Part shown: one piece after another, positions 29,137 to 37,510 of the stretch | Layout: each line of letters begins with the position of its first letter | Numbering within the stretch: the first letter of the stretch is position 1 | Assembly: GCA_020852255.1 (NCBI GenBank) | Contig: JADZBD010000016.1 | Coordinates: 62,001-126,000, forward strand | Length of the DNA stretch: 64,000 nt | Origin: Bacteroidia bacterium | Lineage (GTDB): Bacteria > Bacteroidota > Bacteroidia > JADZBD01 | Reading direction: 5' to 3' | Notes under the pieces: model-generated | Told to the model about the DNA's origin: nothing | Database searches by the model: none | Seen by the model: only the letters and a program-made list of their open reading frames with translations | Made by a program: the position numbers and the translations under genes

Positions 29137-30696
29137 ATGAGCGTACTAGATCAACCGGATGTTCAACCCACTCCCCGGGGTGAAATCACCTGGAAGCACA
29201 ATATTATAGGGCATCCTTCCGGTCTCTTTCTGCTGTTCTTTACAGAGATGTGGGAACGTTTCAGCTACTACGGAATGCGTGCGCTGCTCGTATTGTTTCT
29301 CGTTTCGGAAGCCGCCAGTGGCGGTTGGGCATGGACAAGGGAGGAGGCGCTTCAGCTCTATGCCTTTTATACAGGCCTGGTTTATATTACGCCCATTATC
29401 GGAGGTTTGCTCGCAGACAAACTGCTTGGATACCGCAAAGCGGTTCTGCTGGGTGCCATTCTAATGACACTGGGCCACGGCTCCATGGCTCTCGAAACAC
29501 CCCTCTTCTTTTATCTCGGTCTGGTTCTGCTGATCCTTGGTAACGGAGCTTTCAAACCGAACATTTCCTCTATTGTGGGAAATCTTTATTCTCCTCAAAG
29601 TGCAAAAAAGGATGCGGCGTATACCATCTTCTATATGGGCATCAATGCCGGCGCATTCCTTGGAATTGGTCTGTGCGGCTATATTGGAGAAAAGGTCGGA
29701 TGGAGTTACGGTTTCGGACTCGCCGGCATATTCATGTTCCTTGGTCTACTGATGTTTCATTTCGGTCAGAAGATCTTCGGAAATATCGGACTTGAACCCA
29801 AAAAAGCACCGAAAGAGTCGGCCGCCGCCGAAAGCATCCCAAAAAATGTGGAAAGAGACCGCCTCATCGTAATCGGAGTGTTTTCCTTTTTCACCATCTT
29901 CTTCTGGATGGCATTTGAGCAGGCAGGCGGGAGTATGACCATCTTTGCCAAAGATTACACAGATAATGTTCTCACCGGAACGCAGGCAGACACCTTTAAG
30001 ATCATTAACACGTTGCTCACCATTGTACCCCTCGGAATTGTCACCTGGGTACTCATTATGCTGGCGAAATCCATTGTGCGCGATTACCCGATCGCCGTAA
30101 TCTGCATCACGATCAGCTTCATTATCATATGGGGTATCGCCATCTGGATGCTCAAGCGCGAATTCCAGGCGGATGTTGCCTCCATCCAGGCTTCGTGGTA
30201 CGGGATCCTGAATTCCTTTTTTATCATCGCATGTGCTCCACTCTTTTCAAAAATATGGGAGAGCAGGATTAATCCTTCCGGCCCGGTAAAATTCGGACTG
30301 GGCCTGATACTGCTTGGTCTTGGATTTGCGGTGCTGGCTTATGGAGGAAAATCGATTCCCCAGGGTGCTCCCACAGCAGCTGTGAGTATGATCTGGCTTA
30401 TTCTAGCGTACTTTCTGCATACACTGGGAGAATTATGCGTTTCTCCGGTTGGCCTTTCCTACGTGAGCAAACTAGCGCCCGCCCGGCTCGTAGGTATGAT
30501 GTTCGGCATTTGGTTCCTTGCCACCTTCATCGCCAATACACTGGCAGGATTAACAGGTAGTCTGATTGACAAAATATCACAGTCGTACTCCATTTCTGTC
30601 TTCTTTATGATCTTCGCCGTTATTCCGATCGGATCCGGACTGGTCATGATTATGCTGAATAGTGTGCTCTCCAAGAAAATGCACGGCATCAAATAG
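29137..30696 (+). CDS. POT/PTR2 proton-coupled oligopeptide transporter
   Basis: This 519-residue, about 14-TM MFS protein carries the PTR2 signature. It has FTEMWERFSYYGMRALLVLFLV in TM1 (residues about 30-51, with the conserved ExxERFxYY), then GGLLADKLLGYRKAVLLG, the FKPNISSIVGNLY segment and, late in the protein, LGELCVSPVGLSYVSKLAP. It imports di- and tripeptides using the proton gradient. An in-frame TTG 63 nt upstream is rejected because ATG 29137 (MSVLDQPDVQP) gives the family N-terminus. The MaoC gene begins at the base after its stop. Confidence 0.93.
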   Translation: MSVLDQPDVQPTPRGEITWKHNIIGHPSGLFLLFFTEMWERFSYYGMRALLVLFLVSEAASGGWAWTREEALQLYAFYTGLVYITPIIGGLLADKLLGYRKAVLLGAILMTLGHGSMALETPLFFYLGLVLLILGNGAFKPNISSIVGNLYSPQSAKKDAAYTIFYMGINAGAFLGIGLCGYIGEKVGWSYGFGLAGIFMFLGLLMFHFGQKIFGNIGLEPKKAPKESAAAESIPKNVERDRLIVIGVFSFFTIFFWMAFEQAGGSMTIFAKDYTDNVLTGTQADTFKIINTLLTIVPLGIVTWVLIMLAKSIVRDYPIAVICITISFIIIWGIAIWMLKREFQADVASIQASWYGILNSFFIIACAPLFSKIWESRINPSGPVKFGLGLILLGLGFAVLAYGGKSIPQGAPTAAVSMIWLILAYFLHTLGELCVSPVGLSYVSKLAPARLVGMMFGIWFLATFIANTLAGLTGSLIDKISQSYSISVFFMIFAVIPIGSGLVMIMLNSVLSKKMHGIK

Positions 30697-31143
30697 ATGC
30701 TTTATCATCCATTTGACACCAATAAATACGAATGCGGGTCAGTCATTGATCTGGGTTCTCATATTTTTACAGACGAGGAAATCATTGACTTTGCACGGCG
30801 ATTTGATCCTCTCCCCTTTCATACCAGCAAGGAAGCGGCAGCTGAGAGTATCTTCAAGGGACTGATCAGCAGCGGCCCGCATCCCTTTAATCATTTCCAC
30901 ACCAGAAAATGGCTGCCGTTATTCGGCAAAACTGTTCTTTGCGGACTGGAAGTGAGTCACTGGAAATTTCTGAAACCCACGTACGCCGGAGATCAGATCT
31001 TCTGTAAGGCCAGCATAGAAGAATTGAGAGTAAATCCGGGAAAAAATCATGCGGTGATCAGCTGGCACTATGCGATGAGCAATAAAAACGGGGAAATGGT
31101 GCAGTCATTGCTTAGTAAAATCATGCATTATTACAGAAAATAG
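30697..31143 (+). CDS. MaoC-like hot-dog dehydratase domain protein
   Basis: This 148-residue protein has the single hot-dog fold. The GLISSGPHPFNHFHT region stands in for the hydratase motif with His, and the PTYAGDQIFCKASIEELR beta-strands are typical of (R)-enoyl-CoA hydratase-like MaoC proteins. The canonical Asp-His pair is not clean, so activity is uncertain. It starts at the first base after the POT transporter stop and is certainly co-transcribed. Confidence 0.75.
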   Translation: MLYHPFDTNKYECGSVIDLGSHIFTDEEIIDFARRFDPLPFHTSKEAAAESIFKGLISSGPHPFNHFHTRKWLPLFGKTVLCGLEVSHWKFLKPTYAGDQIFCKASIEELRVNPGKNHAVISWHYAMSNKNGEMVQSLLSKIMHYYRK

Positions 31144-31148
31144 GGATT

Positions 31149-31937
31149 TCAGACCTCAATTACGCCCTCGAATACCATCTCGGCCGGACCTTCCAGCCTG
31201 ATCTCGCGGTAGCCGTCTTCGTCTTTTTTGAACCGAACTTTTAGCTCTCCGCCGGGCGTTTTAACAACGCAGTGCCCGGAAGAAGAAGCAAGACCAAGGC
31301 GGTGAGCCACCAGCGCACATGCGGTAACACCGGTTCCGCAGGAAAGTGTTTCGTTCTCCACTCCCCGCTCGTACGTACGCACATACAACACATTCTGCCT
31401 ATTTTCAGAAACTGCTTCAATAAAATTCACATTTATTCCGTCCTTAATGAACCGTTCACTGTTCCGGATGGCACGTCCTTCGGCAACCACCGGAAACTGC
31501 GGCAATCCATGTACTTGCTTCACATAATGAGGTGAACCAGTATTGAGTATCCACGCACCCTCAGATTGTTCCATATGCAGAACGTCCATCATGTCGAGGC
31601 TGATAATGCCACCGTCCGTTCGTGCATTATGCGGGCCGTCCGTTGTAAGAAACAGTGCCTCTCCGCGTATGATTCCCATTTTTAAGGCGAACGCTGTGAT
31701 GCAACGGCTCCCGTTACCGCAGAGACTCTGCGATCCATCGCTGTTAAAATAAATCATCTCAAAATCAAAACCCTGCTTTTCCTGCAACAGCATCAGTCCA
31801 TCCGCGCCAATCCCGAACTTACGGTCACATAATCTTATTACCAGCTCCTTATTCTTTGGATCAAATAATCCCTTCCGATTATCAATAACGATAAAATCAT
31901 TTCCGGTGCCCTGGTATTTATAAAACGGGAGTTTCAC
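31149..31937 (-). CDS. dapF: Diaminopimelate epimerase
   Basis: This 262-residue enzyme converts LL- to meso-diaminopimelate for lysine and peptidoglycan synthesis. The two catalytic cysteines are in SLCGNGSRC and LSCGTGVTAC, at the expected positions in the two mirror-image domains, with YQGTGNDFIVIDNR at the start. The GTG start at 31937 lies 4 nt behind a TATCTTTA element. Confidence 0.95.
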   Translation of the reverse strand: MKLPFYKYQGTGNDFIVIDNRKGLFDPKNKELVIRLCDRKFGIGADGLMLLQEKQGFDFEMIYFNSDGSQSLCGNGSRCITAFALKMGIIRGEALFLTTDGPHNARTDGGIISLDMMDVLHMEQSEGAWILNTGSPHYVKQVHGLPQFPVVAEGRAIRNSERFIKDGINVNFIEAVSENRQNVLYVRTYERGVENETLSCGTGVTACALVAHRLGLASSSGHCVVKTPGGELKVRFKKDEDGYREIRLEGPAEMVFEGVIEV

Positions 31938-31941
31938 GCCC

Positions 31942-31949
31942 TAAAGATA
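31942..31949 (-). promoter_or_regulatory. -7-like element TATCTTTA before dapF
   Basis: It ends 4 nt before the GTG start of dapF, the same tight spacing as at other operon heads in the window. Confidence 0.4.
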
Positions 31950-31976
31950 CACTATGCTGAGAAACACTTTAGGCCC

Positions 31977-33386
31977 TCAGCCAACTTTCTGCCGCTTGAT
32001 CAGCTCCCGGATATCCGACATTATTTTACGGGCAAGATTATCGGCAGTGGTTTCCGAAGCGCTTTCGGAATAGATACGGATAATAGGTTCTGTATTGCTT
32101 CGTCGCAGATGAACCCATTCCTTGTCAAACTCAATTTTTACACCATCAGCGGTATTGATGGGTTGCTTTTTGTACTTCTCCTTCACCCCTTCTACAAGTT
32201 CTCCAACATCAATATCACTTGTCAGTTCGATCTTGTTTTTGGAGATATGATAATCCGGAAAGGTTGCACGCAGCATGGAAATGCTTTTGCCGAACCGCGC
32301 CAGTTGGGACAGAAAGAGGGCGATTCCGACAAGTGCATCACGACCATAATGCAGTTCAGGGTAAATGATTCCTCCGTTGCCTTCTCCACCGATCACGGCA
32401 TTCGTAGCCTTCATCATCTCCACTACATTCACCTCCCCTACGGCAGAAGCTGAATAACTGCCTCCGTGCTTCTCGGTAACATCGCGGAGAGCACGTGTGG
32501 AACTCAGGTTCGATACCGTATTCCCCGCCTTTTTGGAATTGGTGAGAACATAATCCGCTACTGCCACCAGGGTGTACTCCTCGCCGAACATCTCGCCATC
32601 CTCACAGACCAGCGCCAGCCGGTCCACGTCAGGATCTACCACAATACCTAGGTGGGCCTTATTTTTTACAACTGCCTTGCTGATATCCCGGAGATTTTCA
32701 GGCAGGGGTTCCGGGTTATGAGCAAAATCACCTGTAGGTTCACCAAACAGAACCAGCACATCCTCCACTCCCAGTGCTTTGAGCAGGCGGGGCACCGCGA
32801 TGCCGCCGGTGGAATTCACAGCGTCCACCACAATTCTGAATTTTTTTTCCTTAATCGCCTTGATATCCACCAGCTTCAGAGAAGTGATCATGCCGATATG
32901 CTTGTCTATCCACTCACTGTCGTTGCTGATCTTTCCCAGCGACTGCAGTTCCGCAAAGTCGAAATCTCCCTTCTCCGCGATCTTCAGGAGGTCATTCCCC
33001 TCCTTTTCCGAAATAAATTCCCCGGATTTATTAAGTAGTTTGAGGGCATTCCACTGTCTTGGATTGTGAGAGGCGGTAATAATAATCCCCCCCTCCGCCT
33101 TTTCAGCCGGCACAGCCAGCTCTACGGTTGGAGTGGTAGAAAGCCCCAGGTCTATGACATCAATTCCCATCCCGCTGAGCGTGTGAACGACGAGGGCTGA
33201 AACCATTGGTCCTGAAATCCGGGCATCCCTTCCAAGCACTACCCTGATTTTTTTTGCTTTGGTATTCTTTTTGAGCCAGGAACCATAGGCCGCGGCAAAA
33301 CGTACAATATCAACGGGGGAAAGGCCTTCTCCGGCTTTGCCTCCGATGGTACCACGAATTCCCGAAATCGATTTAATAAGTGTCAC
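31977..33386 (-). CDS. glmM: Phosphoglucosamine mutase / phosphohexomutase
   Basis: This is a 469-residue alpha-D-phosphohexomutase: SISGIRGT at the N-terminus, the phosphoserine loop TASHNPRQWNALKLL, the metal loop DPDVDRLALV, the sugar loop GEGNGGIIYP and the phosphate-binding RRSNTEPIIRIYSES. It is probably GlmM (glucosamine-6-P to glucosamine-1-P for UDP-GlcNAc), though some family members act on glucose or mannose phosphates. The GTG at 33386 is chosen over an upstream ATG frame start (33452), because it gives the family N-terminus and is preceded by AAAAAGGAG. That is one of the few clear Shine-Dalgarno sites here. Confidence 0.88.
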   Translation of the reverse strand: MTLIKSISGIRGTIGGKAGEGLSPVDIVRFAAAYGSWLKKNTKAKKIRVVLGRDARISGPMVSALVVHTLSGMGIDVIDLGLSTTPTVELAVPAEKAEGGIIITASHNPRQWNALKLLNKSGEFISEKEGNDLLKIAEKGDFDFAELQSLGKISNDSEWIDKHIGMITSLKLVDIKAIKEKKFRIVVDAVNSTGGIAVPRLLKALGVEDVLVLFGEPTGDFAHNPEPLPENLRDISKAVVKNKAHLGIVVDPDVDRLALVCEDGEMFGEEYTLVAVADYVLTNSKKAGNTVSNLSSTRALRDVTEKHGGSYSASAVGEVNVVEMMKATNAVIGGEGNGGIIYPELHYGRDALVGIALFLSQLARFGKSISMLRATFPDYHISKNKIELTSDIDVGELVEGVKEKYKKQPINTADGVKIEFDKEWVHLRRSNTEPIIRIYSESASETTADNLARKIMSDIRELIKRQKVG

Positions 33387-33405
33387 TGCTCCTTTTTGAG
33401 GGAGA

Positions 33406-33413
33406 CAAATATA
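33406..33413 (-). promoter_or_regulatory. -7 element TATATTTG of glmM
   Basis: A minus-strand TAnnTTTG match lies 19 nt before the GTG. The leader includes an AAGGAG ribosome-binding site, in contrast to the leaderless arrangement of neighbours. Confidence 0.5.
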
Positions 33414-33503
33414 GAGAGTAGAAAGTTGGAATGCGTTCGGTTTTTTTAACAATAAAGTGTTCCTAAAAAAATGAGTGTGACCGGGTTCCGTATCATTTAT
33501 TGT

Positions 33504-33511
33504 TAACTTTG
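33504..33511 (+). promoter_or_regulatory. -7 element TAACTTTG of the TPR gene
   Basis: Plus-strand TAnnTTTG match 18 nt before ATG 33530. It argues for that start over the TTG at 33500, which lies upstream of the -7. Confidence 0.5.
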
Positions 33512-33529
33512 TTAAGCAAAAGAGTGCAC

Positions 33530-34933
33530 ATGAAGGAAGGAAATGCGACCCCTCATCATAATAAACCGGAACTTATTCAGCGTTTTGAAGCGATGCTGGG
33601 CTCCGGTGTGCTATATTACTTTGAATCACAGGATTACGAGGAAATCATAGAGTATTATTTTGAGCAGAATGATCCCCCTAAGGCGATGAAAGCCATTGAC
33701 TTAGGGCTGAAACAGTTCCCGTTCTCCCAGGCATTCAATATAAAGAAGGCCCAATTACTCTCACTGCAGAACCGAACTCAGGAGGCACTGAACCTGATTG
33801 GGAAGGTGGAAATGATGGAAGGCCATTCTCACGAACTGCTCCTAACCAAAGGCGGAATTTACAGCCAGATGGGGCTTTCGGATCAGGCCATCCAATGCTA
33901 TAAAGAAGCGGCCAAGATATCCTCCGATGATATCGCAGAAGTATTCCTGTATATCGCCTATGAGTTTGAATCCCTCGGCTCCTACGCCGATGCCATTTTC
34001 TACCTGAAGAAATCCCTGACCAGGGAGCCTTCATCCGATACGGCTCTCTATGAGATATCCTACTGCTTTGATACGTCAGAGCGCTCTGAAGATGCAGTAA
34101 AGTACTTTATCGCATTTACCGACGAACATCCCTATAGTCAGGTAGCATGGTTTTGCCTGGGTGTTTCTTATGCGCGGCTCGGTCTCTTTGAGAAGGCCAT
34201 TGATGCATACGAGTATGCCATTGCTATTGATGAAAATTTTTCAAGTGCCTATTTCAACAAAGCCAATTCATTAGCCAACCTGAGTCACTACGACGATGCG
34301 ATCAGGGTTTATAAAGAGGTACTGGAACGTGAGAATCCTGAAGTACTCACCTACTATTATCTGGGCGAGTGCTACGAGAAAAAAGAAGACTACCAGCAAG
34401 CCCTTATTCATTATAAAAAGGCAACCACACTGGATCCGGACCTGCCGGACGCCTGGATGGGAATGGGCGTTGTACTTGATCAGTTAGGCCGGCTTCAGGA
34501 GGGGATTCACTATATGAAAAAAGCCATCCATCTTTCTCCGCAAGTGGGAGATTACTGGCACATTTTCGGGGAAGTACAAATGCGGCTTGGATTTCAGGAA
34601 GAAGCGGAAGGAGCATTCAAGAAGGTGATAGATTTAGATCCTGAAAACACGGAGGTGTGGATGGATTATGCTGATCTGATGTTTGAACAAAAAATGGATG
34701 AAGATGCCATCGGTATTCTGTCTGAAGGAATTAAACATCATCCCGATAATGCTGAACTGCAGTACCGGATGGCGGCCTGCCTTATGAATCTGGGGGAGCG
34801 ACAGGAAGGAATGAAATTCCTGCAAAACGGCTTGTCCCTGGATTACGATAAACACGCTGAACTTTTTGAATACTTTCCCCAACTGCGTGAAAACTCCGCG
34901 GTACTTGAAGTGATTGAATCGCATCGGAAATAA
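33530..34933 (+). CDS. Tetratricopeptide repeat protein
   Basis: This 467-residue soluble protein has about eleven TPR units from residue 45 to the C-terminus, e.g. AIQCYKEAAKISSDD, AIDAYEYAIAIDENFSSAYF, ALIHYKKATTLDPDLPDAWM, AEGAFKKVIDLDPENTEVWM. TPRs form a superhelical scaffold for protein binding, and the partner is unknown. There is no signal peptide. It lies 1 bp before the phosphosulfolactate-synthase-like gene, so the two are co-transcribed. The start ATG 33530 is supported by the promoter position. Confidence 0.88.
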   Translation: MKEGNATPHHNKPELIQRFEAMLGSGVLYYFESQDYEEIIEYYFEQNDPPKAMKAIDLGLKQFPFSQAFNIKKAQLLSLQNRTQEALNLIGKVEMMEGHSHELLLTKGGIYSQMGLSDQAIQCYKEAAKISSDDIAEVFLYIAYEFESLGSYADAIFYLKKSLTREPSSDTALYEISYCFDTSERSEDAVKYFIAFTDEHPYSQVAWFCLGVSYARLGLFEKAIDAYEYAIAIDENFSSAYFNKANSLANLSHYDDAIRVYKEVLERENPEVLTYYYLGECYEKKEDYQQALIHYKKATTLDPDLPDAWMGMGVVLDQLGRLQEGIHYMKKAIHLSPQVGDYWHIFGEVQMRLGFQEEAEGAFKKVIDLDPENTEVWMDYADLMFEQKMDEDAIGILSEGIKHHPDNAELQYRMAACLMNLGERQEGMKFLQNGLSLDYDKHAELFEYFPQLRENSAVLEVIESHRK

Positions 34934-34934
34934 A

Positions 34935-35717
34935 ATGATTGATTTTAAGTTAAAGAACATTCCCAAACGATCCGTTAAACCCCGTAAAGAGGGTGTTACG
35001 ATGGTGATGGACAAGGGAGCGAGCCTGCGTCAGGCGGAAAGTTTCATAGAGAGCTCAGCTGATCTTGTGGATCTCGTGAAACTGGGATTCGGCACTTCCT
35101 TCCTTACCAAAAATCTCGCGGAAAAGATAAAACTCTATCATGACGCGGGTCTGAAAGTTTATCTTGGCGGCACCTTATTTGAAGCGTATGTGATCCGAGG
35201 ACAGTTCGATGAGTATCAGCGGTTGCTTGACCGGTTGAAACTGGAAGCAGCTGAGGTGAGCGACGGATCTATCAATATTCCTCATGAGCAGAAGTGTGAG
35301 TTCATCCGGATCCTTTCTAAAAACCGTACGGTACTTTCGGAGGTCGGCTCCAAAGAAGAGGGAATGATCATCCACCCAGGTAAATGGACTACGATGATGA
35401 AAACCGAACTGGAAGCAGGCAGCTGGAAGGTAATTGCCGAAGCCAGGGAAGGCGGGAATGTGGGAATCTTTCATCGCGATGGGTCCACGCACTGGGTTCT
35501 CATCAACAAAATCACCGCCAAGGTTAAAGCGGAAAATATTATTTGGGAAACACCCCAGAAAAATCAGCAAATCTGGTTCATTAAACACTTTGGAAGCAAT
35601 GTTAATCTGGGTAATATTGCCTATGATGACGTTATTCCGGTGGAAACACTCCGCCTTGGGCTTCGCGGCGACACCTTTTTTCATTTCCTGCCTAAGGAGC
35701 TGAAACCTAAGGATTGA
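34935..35717 (+). CDS. Phosphosulfolactate synthase family protein (ComA-like)
   Basis: This 260-residue TIM-barrel protein has VTMVMDKGASLRQAESFI, DLVKLGFGTSFLT, VYLGGTLFEAYVIRGQFDEY, EVSDGSINIPHEQKCEFIR and GSNVNLGNIAYDDVIPVETL, all conserved in ComA. Archaeal ComA adds sulfite to phosphoenolpyruvate to make phosphosulfolactate for coenzyme M. Bacteroidota do not make coenzyme M; here it may feed sulfolactate or sulfonolipid-type sulfonates. The other enzymes are not adjacent, so the role is inferred. Just upstream is the TPR gene. Confidence 0.85.
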   Translation: MIDFKLKNIPKRSVKPRKEGVTMVMDKGASLRQAESFIESSADLVDLVKLGFGTSFLTKNLAEKIKLYHDAGLKVYLGGTLFEAYVIRGQFDEYQRLLDRLKLEAAEVSDGSINIPHEQKCEFIRILSKNRTVLSEVGSKEEGMIIHPGKWTTMMKTELEAGSWKVIAEAREGGNVGIFHRDGSTHWVLINKITAKVKAENIIWETPQKNQQIWFIKHFGSNVNLGNIAYDDVIPVETLRLGLRGDTFFHFLPKELKPKD

Positions 35718-35769
35718 ACAGCTTACCGTATTATTTGCTATTTTCGTATCCCGATCATGACCCAAGGAT

Positions 35770-36087
35770 ATGAAAGAGATCACAGTAGCTGAGCTGAAAA
35801 CAATTCGAGACGGAAACGAGGAACACGTCCTCATTGATGTTCGTGAAGCACACGAACTGGAAATCTGCGAGATTGGCGGCACACACATCCCGATGGGAGA
35901 TGTGATGAACAACCTGGATCGCATTCCGAAAAACATAAAAGTGGTGATTCACTGCCGTTCCGGCGCACGCTCGGGGGCAGTAGTACAGGCGCTGGAAACA
36001 CAACATGGTTACACCAACCTCTATAATCTGAAGGGTGGAATTATTGCCTGGGCTGACCAGGTCGATAGCAGCATTACCAAATACTGA
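35770..36087 (+). CDS. Single-domain rhodanese
   Basis: This 105-residue protein has the catalytic cysteine in the active-site loop HCRSGARSGA (the CxxGxR pattern), with the N-terminal LIDVREAHELE segment and a C-terminal NLKGGIIAWADQVD. It transfers sulfane sulfur to thiol acceptors. A TATTTTCG -7-like sequence (35739-35746) lies 23 nt upstream, so it may have its own promoter. Confidence 0.92.
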   Translation: MKEITVAELKTIRDGNEEHVLIDVREAHELEICEIGGTHIPMGDVMNNLDRIPKNIKVVIHCRSGARSGAVVQALETQHGYTNLYNLKGGIIAWADQVDSSITKY

Positions 36088-36098
36088 AGCCATACTTT

Positions 36099-36746
36099 TT
36101 GGAACTCCTCAAAGAATTCCTGGATTTTTTTCTGCATCTCGACCAGAAGCTGGATCTGATCATGCAGGAATATAAAACCACTACCTACTTCATCCTGTGC
36201 TTGATCATTTTCTGTGAAACCGGACTGGTTGCTACGCCATTCCTACCGGGCGATTCCCTTCTGTTCGCTGCAGGTATGCTGACGGCACAAAATAATATAC
36301 TCAACGTATGGATCCTGATTCCTTTATTGATCCTCTCCGCCATCGCGGGCGATAACACCAATTATTTCATAGGGAAATTCATCGGGATCAGGTTGTTTGA
36401 AATGCGAGGACTGAAGAAAATACTGAAAAAGGAATACCTGCATAAAACTGAAAAATTCTACGAGAAGCATGGCGGTAAAACCATTATTATGGCCCGCTTC
36501 GTTCCCATTGTACGCACTTTCGCCCCTTTTGTGGCCGGCGTGGGCACGATGAATTACAGTCGTTATATCATCTTCTGTCTGCTGGGAGGTGTACTTTGGG
36601 TAACCGGGCTTACCCTGGCTGGATATTATCTCGGCAGTATTCCCTTTGTAAAAGAACACTTCGAAAAAGTTGTACTCGGCATTATTCTGGTTTCTGTAGC
36701 GCCGATTTTCATTGCCTGGATTCGCTCCCGAATGAAAAAAGCATGA
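36099..36746 (+). CDS. DedA family membrane protein
   Basis: This 215-residue protein has about five hydrophobic segments and the DedA/SNARE-associated pattern FCETGLVATPFLPGDSLLFA. ARFVPIVRTFAPFVAGVGTM follows, with its functional arginines, then a WVTGLTLAGYYLG segment. DedA proteins are implicated in undecaprenyl-phosphate or phospholipid flipping. The start at TTG 36099 is chosen because family members carry a similar N-terminal hydrophobic lead; ATG 36162 is the alternative. It overlaps aroE by 4 nt. Confidence 0.9.
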   Translation: MELLKEFLDFFLHLDQKLDLIMQEYKTTTYFILCLIIFCETGLVATPFLPGDSLLFAAGMLTAQNNILNVWILIPLLILSAIAGDNTNYFIGKFIGIRLFEMRGLKKILKKEYLHKTEKFYEKHGGKTIIMARFVPIVRTFAPFVAGVGTMNYSRYIIFCLLGGVLWVTGLTLAGYYLGSIPFVKEHFEKVVLGIILVSVAPIFIAWIRSRMKKA

Positions 36747-37510
36747 GAACGTTTGGTCTCATAGGCTTTCCGCTCTCCCACACCTTCTCGCCATCGTATT
36801 TCGCGGAAAAGTTTAAACGGGAACGTATTCAAAATACCGTGTATACGGCCTATCCCCTGCAAAACATCGCTGATCTTCCCGCCCTTTTACTTAAGGAAAG
36901 TTCCCTGGAAGGCTTTAACGTGACCATTCCCTACAAGGAAAAAATTATTCCCCTGCTGGACGAGATCCATGGAGAAGCAAAAGAAACAGGAGCTGTGAAT
37001 ACCGTGCGCGTTATCCGTTCGTCGAACGGAATCCGGCTGGCAGGATATAATACAGACGTTTTCGGGTTTCGGCAATCGCTGAAACCATTTCTTGAATCCC
37101 GGCATCAGCCGGCACTGATCCTGGGAACAGGCGGGGCTTCTAAGTCGGTACAGTACGTACTTAAGCAACTGGGTATTTCCTATAAATGTGTCAGCCGCTC
37201 CTCGATGCCCGGCTGCCTGAGTTACGAATCCCTCGCTCCCGAAACAATCCGGATGTGTAAACTGATCATTCACTGCACACCGGCGGGAATGTATCCCAAC
37301 GTTAACGAAGAACCTCCGCTTCCTGAAAACTGGAGCGATGCAGTAGGGTCAGATCATTTCCTTTATGACCTGATCTATAATCCGCCCGAAACATTATTCT
37401 TAAAACGAGGCCGGGAAAAAAAGGCACTTACCATGAATGGTCTTAGTATGCTTCAACAGCAGGCGGAGGAGACCTGGAGAATTTTCTCTGAAAATTATCC
37501 CATCCGTTAA
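36743..37510 (+). CDS. aroE: Shikimate 5-dehydrogenase
   Basis: This 255-residue enzyme reduces 3-dehydroshikimate to shikimate in aromatic amino acid synthesis. It shows FGLIGFPLSHTFSPSYF (shikimate binding), NVTIPYKEKIIPLLDEI with the catalytic Lys, AVNTVR, the NADP loop ILGTGGASKSVQYVL and a C-terminal NGLSMLQQQA. The frame is open 147 nt upstream, but ATG 36743 gives the family N-terminus and overlaps the DedA stop by 4 nt. Confidence 0.95.
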   Translation: MRTFGLIGFPLSHTFSPSYFAEKFKRERIQNTVYTAYPLQNIADLPALLLKESSLEGFNVTIPYKEKIIPLLDEIHGEAKETGAVNTVRVIRSSNGIRLAGYNTDVFGFRQSLKPFLESRHQPALILGTGGASKSVQYVLKQLGISYKCVSRSSMPGCLSYESLAPETIRMCKLIIHCTPAGMYPNVNEEPPLPENWSDAVGSDHFLYDLIYNPPETLFLKRGREKKALTMNGLSMLQQQAEETWRIFSENYPIR

